A DNA stretch of 64,000 bases from JAPLHP01 sp963720375. GTDB lineage: Bacteria > Chloroflexota > Dehalococcoidia > UBA2247 > RBG-13-53-26. The notes beneath the pieces are model-generated. The model made no database searches, was not told the origin of the DNA, and saw only the letters and a list, made by a program, of their open reading frames with translations. Both the position numbers and the translations under genes were made by a program. Shown in pieces: positions 60,733-64,000 of this stretch (within the stretch, counting starts at the first letter, position 1; every line of letters begins with the position of its first letter). The stretch is taken from NCBI GenBank assembly GCA_963720375.1, contig CAVRFM010000005.1:1-64000 (forward strand), given 5' to 3'.

Positions 60733-63015
60733 CTACACTTCTTTTGCTGAGTACTTCTTGACTTGGCATCCTTCTGAAATGGCCAGCCTATGCCACTTGC
60801 CATCACCAGTGAAAACAAGCCAGAAGTCACCAGTAACCCTCTGATCGCTTCTTTCGAGGGTCAAGTGCCTTATGTTAACCTTAGCATGTTGTTTGAGGTA
60901 GTGCCATGCCTGGATGGTTGCCATTTGGAGGTTTTTTCTTGTCCTCTTCTCTATTGTGTGCCCAATTATTTTCAACGAGAAGCCGACGATCAACGCCCAA
61001 ATCAAAGCCGACAACAGGGGGTCCCTTTCGATATGCTCTAGGATGGTGATGATCACTTCCACAGGGGAATTCTTCTTGTATTCCACCTTTAGTTCTACGC
61101 CGTACTCTTGGGCTTGCCTCGTTAACTTGGCGGCAACCTTCAGAACTTCGTCCAGCGCAGCTTCCTCTACTGTAACAGCTATCATTGGAAATTCTGCCGT
61201 AGCTGCCCTCTTAGTGGGCTGTTGTATCTCCTTTATTTTCAGAATATTTACTTTCCCTTGGCCGTACTTACCTAAAGGAGTACCAGAGACGAAAATAACG
61301 TGGTCTCCTTTTTTACTGAGTTTACTCTTTAAACACTCTGCGGCTGCTTTTTTGAAGACTTCTTCGGGTTCCTGCCATGCTGTGCCTGTAGATGGCGAAC
61401 TCTCTCCTATGCTGAATGGACAAGCTCCATAGCTCAGCAGTAATTTACGACGGCACTTATCATCGTATATGATACCAATGAGATCAACGCTAGGTCGAAA
61501 TCGTGATATCATTCTCACTGTTCTTCCAGACGCAGTCGATGCAACAATAGCTTTGAATTCTTCCTCTTCGGCCAATTCGCAAGCTGCAGCACAAATTCTA
61601 TCTGTGGTGCCTTGGTATTGGCTTTTCTGAAGTTTTTCTCGATATAGGTTCTCTTCCCATGCAAAGCGCTGATCACGTGCCTTACGAATCTTCTCTCTGA
61701 GCCGTTTATTTGTATCCTTGATCAAATCCTCCGAACCCCTGCGCATTTCCTGGATTCTCTGTGTATTCAAAGGGCTTTTTCTAGCATAGATTTTCTCATA
61801 ATATGTTTCAGCTCTCTCGGCTATCCTAGCCATATAATTGACTGCCTGAGCTGGATATCTCCCACTGGCAGTTTCGCCCGAAAGCATAACCGCGTCTGTC
61901 CCATCCATAATGGCATTGAAAACATCATTCACCTCGGCACGCGTTGGCTTGGGATTGTCTTCCATGCTAGCAAGCATCTCGGTAGCTGTAATTACAATTT
62001 TACCGCGCTTATTGCATAGACTGATTATCTCCTTTTGTCTGCCGGGAACTTCCTCAAGACCAAGCTGCAGAGCCAAGTCGCCACGAGCAACCATGGCCCC
62101 ATCGGCCACATCAAGTATTTCTTCAATATTATTTGCTCCTTGTGCTGTTTCGATCTTGGCTATTATATTCGGACAGCGGAGGCGGGCATCCTCCGCGCTA
62201 TAACCAAGTTCTTGAACAAAGTAATCCTCCACAAACCCCCTAACATTCAGGATATCCCGTGCTTCTCGAACAAAAGAAACGCCAATAAACGAGATGAAAC
62301 CCTGATCGTTATCACACTGACTGCCTAGAAGGAATTTCAGAGCTTCTTGGTCAGGTCTTTGAAAAGAAGGTAGACCAAGGTCCACGCCTTCAAATGTTAT
62401 TCCCCAATTACTTTTTATTACTCCTTCTTTTTCCACTTTGCACTCAAGAATGCCGTGCTTTTCGTCAATGACCTTTAGAGTAGTTTTTCCATCACCTAAG
62501 GAGACCATTAGTCCTGGTTTCCCCGGTCCTAAGCGATCTCGTAATCTAGCCATGATCATGGAATACTGACTGAGTGTCATAAGCGGTTGACCATAAGCTA
62601 AGACACTGGCTCCATCCCTATTGCCCGGGCTATTATCTTTCAACAAGAGCTTGAAATCCCTTCCTTTTCTTAGTATGGCTTTCCCACCTTGTATTTCACC
62701 AAGCCTAGTTTTGGCACCAGCCAAGTCACACAAGATACCAAGATTCTTCGCCAAACCATTCTCTTCTTGTTTAAGCCAGTCAAAGATCCTTTTGTATGGC
62801 TCTTCTTGCTGATCGGCTGAATAAAAAGCCATATTCAGCCGCAGTACATCAACCATAACACAGTCTCTTCCCAGCTGCTCAAACCATGGGATCAGTGTCT
62901 GGTATCCTACGTCACTACATGCATTACCGTCGGGATCAAACAATGTGCGGCCTTCAGTACCAATAGTGGCAATAATCTTGGTCTTCAACCGTCGGCCATC
63001 TTCTCTGTAATACAT
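60733..63015 (-). CDS. pyk: Pyruvate kinase with insertion and C-terminal membrane extension
   Basis: A 760-residue protein; usual pyruvate kinases have 470-590. Residues 10-410 are the catalytic barrel and B domain: KTKIIATIGTEG, LCDLAGAKTRLGEI, CPNIIAKIETAQGANNIEEI (Lys287), VADGAMVARGDLALQLG, KIVITATEMLASMEDNPKPT and GTDAVMLSGETASGRYPA. A charged helical insertion occupies 412-468, and the C-terminal domain runs 469-595. Beyond it is a 165-residue extension: a ferredoxin-like stretch (609-650), a membrane helix (666-685, LLSALIWALIVGFSLKIIGH) and a basic/beta tail (690-760). The enzyme makes pyruvate and ATP from PEP and appears catalytically complete. The extension suggests membrane attachment or a signalling role. 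Confidence 0.88.
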   Translation of the reverse strand: MYYREDGRRLKTKIIATIGTEGRTLFDPDGNACSDVGYQTLIPWFEQLGRDCVMVDVLRLNMAFYSADQQEEPYKRIFDWLKQEENGLAKNLGILCDLAGAKTRLGEIQGGKAILRKGRDFKLLLKDNSPGNRDGASVLAYGQPLMTLSQYSMIMARLRDRLGPGKPGLMVSLGDGKTTLKVIDEKHGILECKVEKEGVIKSNWGITFEGVDLGLPSFQRPDQEALKFLLGSQCDNDQGFISFIGVSFVREARDILNVRGFVEDYFVQELGYSAEDARLRCPNIIAKIETAQGANNIEEILDVADGAMVARGDLALQLGLEEVPGRQKEIISLCNKRGKIVITATEMLASMEDNPKPTRAEVNDVFNAIMDGTDAVMLSGETASGRYPAQAVNYMARIAERAETYYEKIYARKSPLNTQRIQEMRRGSEDLIKDTNKRLREKIRKARDQRFAWEENLYREKLQKSQYQGTTDRICAAACELAEEEEFKAIVASTASGRTVRMISRFRPSVDLIGIIYDDKCRRKLLLSYGACPFSIGESSPSTGTAWQEPEEVFKKAAAECLKSKLSKKGDHVIFVSGTPLGKYGQGKVNILKIKEIQQPTKRAATAEFPMIAVTVEEAALDEVLKVAAKLTRQAQEYGVELKVEYKKNSPVEVIITILEHIERDPLLSALIWALIVGFSLKIIGHTIEKRTRKNLQMATIQAWHYLKQHAKVNIRHLTLERSDQRVTGDFWLVFTGDGKWHRLAISEGCQVKKYSAKEV

Positions 63016-63303
63016 TTCTCTCTCCTATTTGGACTATTGGTGTAGGTATTTTGCTATTAGACACTTCGTTCTTAAACTCACGCCTTCTATCTTCATAAGA
63101 TTAGGCTCCAGTCATTAACATTCCCACAAATCACCCCGAAAAGCGTGATCGCACTGACATAGCGCATTCGATATGTTCAGTGGTAAGATACTAGCCTTTG
63201 TCTATCATAATGTCAATAATGCTGAGTGAGTCATTAAACGTTTCGTCACATTGTGATTGTGCAGGTCAGCCACTCACATTTATATCTGACCGCCCCAACG
63301 TGC
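63016..63303. other. Divergent intergenic region, pyk and trpS
   Basis: AT-rich sequence between divergent genes. It contains an inverted repeat GGTCAG (63264-63269) and CTGACC (63286-63291), upstream of the trpS -10 box. Nothing gene-like was seen. Confidence 0.4.
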
Positions 63304-63309
63304 TATAAT
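63304..63309 (+). promoter_or_regulatory. Extended -10 element of trpS
   Basis: TGC-TATAAT is an extended -10 box 29 bases before the ATG at 63338. The -35 position holds only TTATAT. The repeat GGTCAG/CTGACC upstream could be a regulator site. No T-box leader is present, as the transcript leader is only about 20 bases. Confidence 0.5.
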
Positions 63310-63337
63310 TGAACCCGCAAAGGAACAAGCCTGCTAG

Positions 63338-64000
63338 ATGAAGAAGCGTGTTTTCTCCGGTGCCCGCCCCACAGGCCGACAGCACATCGGCAACTACCTC
63401 GGGGCAATCCAGAATTACGTCAGTCTCCAGGAAGAGTACCAGTGTGTCTATTGCATTGTTGACCTCCACGCCCTGACTACCCTTCAGGGTGCTGAGGCAG
63501 TTGGCCACATTCAACAGAATATCCGCGAGATGATCCTCGACTGGCTGGCAGCCGGCCTTGATCCCAAGAGGAGCATCCTCTTCGTGCAGTCAGAGGTGCC
63601 CGAGGTGACCGAGCTTCACACCCTGCTGAGCATGACTACCCCGCTGAGCTGGCTGATGAGGGTGCCCACCTTCAAGGAGAAGGTGAAGATGCAGCCGGAT
63701 AATGTGAACTACGGGCTGCTGGGCTACCCGGTGCTGATGACCTCAGACATCGTGCTCTATAAGGCCGAGTTTGTCCCGGTGGGTGAGGACCAATTGCCCC
63801 ACCTGGAGCTGGCGCGCGAGATCGTGAGGCGGTTCAACAGCCTTTACGGCGATACCTTCCCGGAACCGCAGCCGAAGATGACCAGCGCACCGCTGATCCT
63901 GGGCCTGGACGGCGTGCAGAAGATGAGCAAGCAGCTTAATAACCACATCGAGCTGGCCGCCACGCCGCAGGAGACCGCGGAGCGGATAATGACCGCTTTC
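63338..64000 (+). CDS. trpS: Tryptophanyl-tRNA synthetase, 5' part (cut by window end)
   Basis: The first 221 codons of a class I synthetase that charges tRNA-Trp. Features: RVFSGARPTGRQHIGNYLGA (HIGH-type motif HIGN at about residues 14-17), CVYCIVDLHALTT, NYGLLGYPVLMTSDIVLYKA, FVPVGEDQLPHLELARE and the KMSKS-type KMSKQ near residue 194. The gene continues past 64000; full proteins have 330-350 residues. AAAGGAAC precedes the ATG. Codons here are more GC-rich at third positions than in pyk next door. Confidence 0.95.
   Translation, partial: MKKRVFSGARPTGRQHIGNYLGAIQNYVSLQEEYQCVYCIVDLHALTTLQGAEAVGHIQQNIREMILDWLAAGLDPKRSILFVQSEVPEVTELHTLLSMTTPLSWLMRVPTFKEKVKMQPDNVNYGLLGYPVLMTSDIVLYKAEFVPVGEDQLPHLELAREIVRRFNSLYGDTFPEPQPKMTSAPLILGLDGVQKMSKQLNNHIELAATPQETAERIMTAF

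Overview
The window looks like a chromosomal segment of an uncultured Chloroflexota bacterium related to Dehalococcoidia. This is inferred from the housekeeping gene order hslU-rpsB-tsf-pyrH-frr-uppS-cdsA-dxr-rseP-ispG-proS and from a short EF-Ts of 167 residues. Unlike the small organohalide-respiring Dehalococcoides genomes, it carries a fatty-acid beta-oxidation operon, an aldehyde:ferredoxin oxidoreductase and gluconeogenic enzymes (PEP carboxykinase, PEP synthase). That suggests a heterotrophic or fatty-acid-using anaerobe. The taxonomic call is an inference and no search was run.

Layout. 0-5.5 kb: exonuclease III, an AT-rich patch of small unknown genes, a decayed IS1595-type transposase, a geranylgeranyl-reductase-like flavoprotein, an attC-like palindrome and an unknown gene with a strong promoter. 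5.5-16.6 kb (minus): the translation, isoprenoid and envelope operon. 16.7-20.9 kb (plus): family 4 uracil-DNA glycosylase, FtsK, class III CoA-transferase. 20.9-24.8 kb: a pantothenate operon behind a leader with an intrinsic terminator. 24.9-26.5 kb: PEP carboxykinase. 26.7-34.7 kb: a MarR regulator and the fadN-fadA-fadE-fadD beta-oxidation operon. 34.9-38.4 kb (minus): aldehyde:ferredoxin oxidoreductase, iron alcohol dehydrogenase, SCP2 protein. 38.6-43.0 kb (minus): an ABC-2 exporter present twice in tandem, the distal copy frameshifted. 43.4-49.7 kb (plus): a one-polypeptide sensor kinase/response regulator, an array of four 11-bp direct repeats, two phytoene-desaturase-like flavoproteins and an 81-residue protein. 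49.8-54.7 kb (minus): PEP synthase, DUF2934 protein, glycosyltransferase, unknown gene. 55.1-60.2 kb: small genes, a second MarR, an Ig-like lipoprotein, two PD-(D/E)XK-like proteins and a four-helix membrane protein. 60.7-64 kb: an oversized pyruvate kinase with a membrane tail, and the start of trpS, cut by the window edge.

Functionally, the fad operon would feed acyl-CoA to acetyl-CoA, and PEP synthase and PEP carboxykinase offer routes to sugar. The pan operon makes the pantothenate needed for CoA, and the AOR and alcohol dehydrogenase interconvert acids, aldehydes and alcohols.

Caution: about ten single-base frameshifts occur in otherwise intact genes (panC, fadE, iron alcohol dehydrogenase, second ABC pair, second desaturase-like gene, glycosyltransferase). 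Each is best explained by one extra base whose removal restores family length. This points to an insertion-biased sequence error, or less likely to real decay, and must be kept in mind before calling pseudogenes or unusual fusions.
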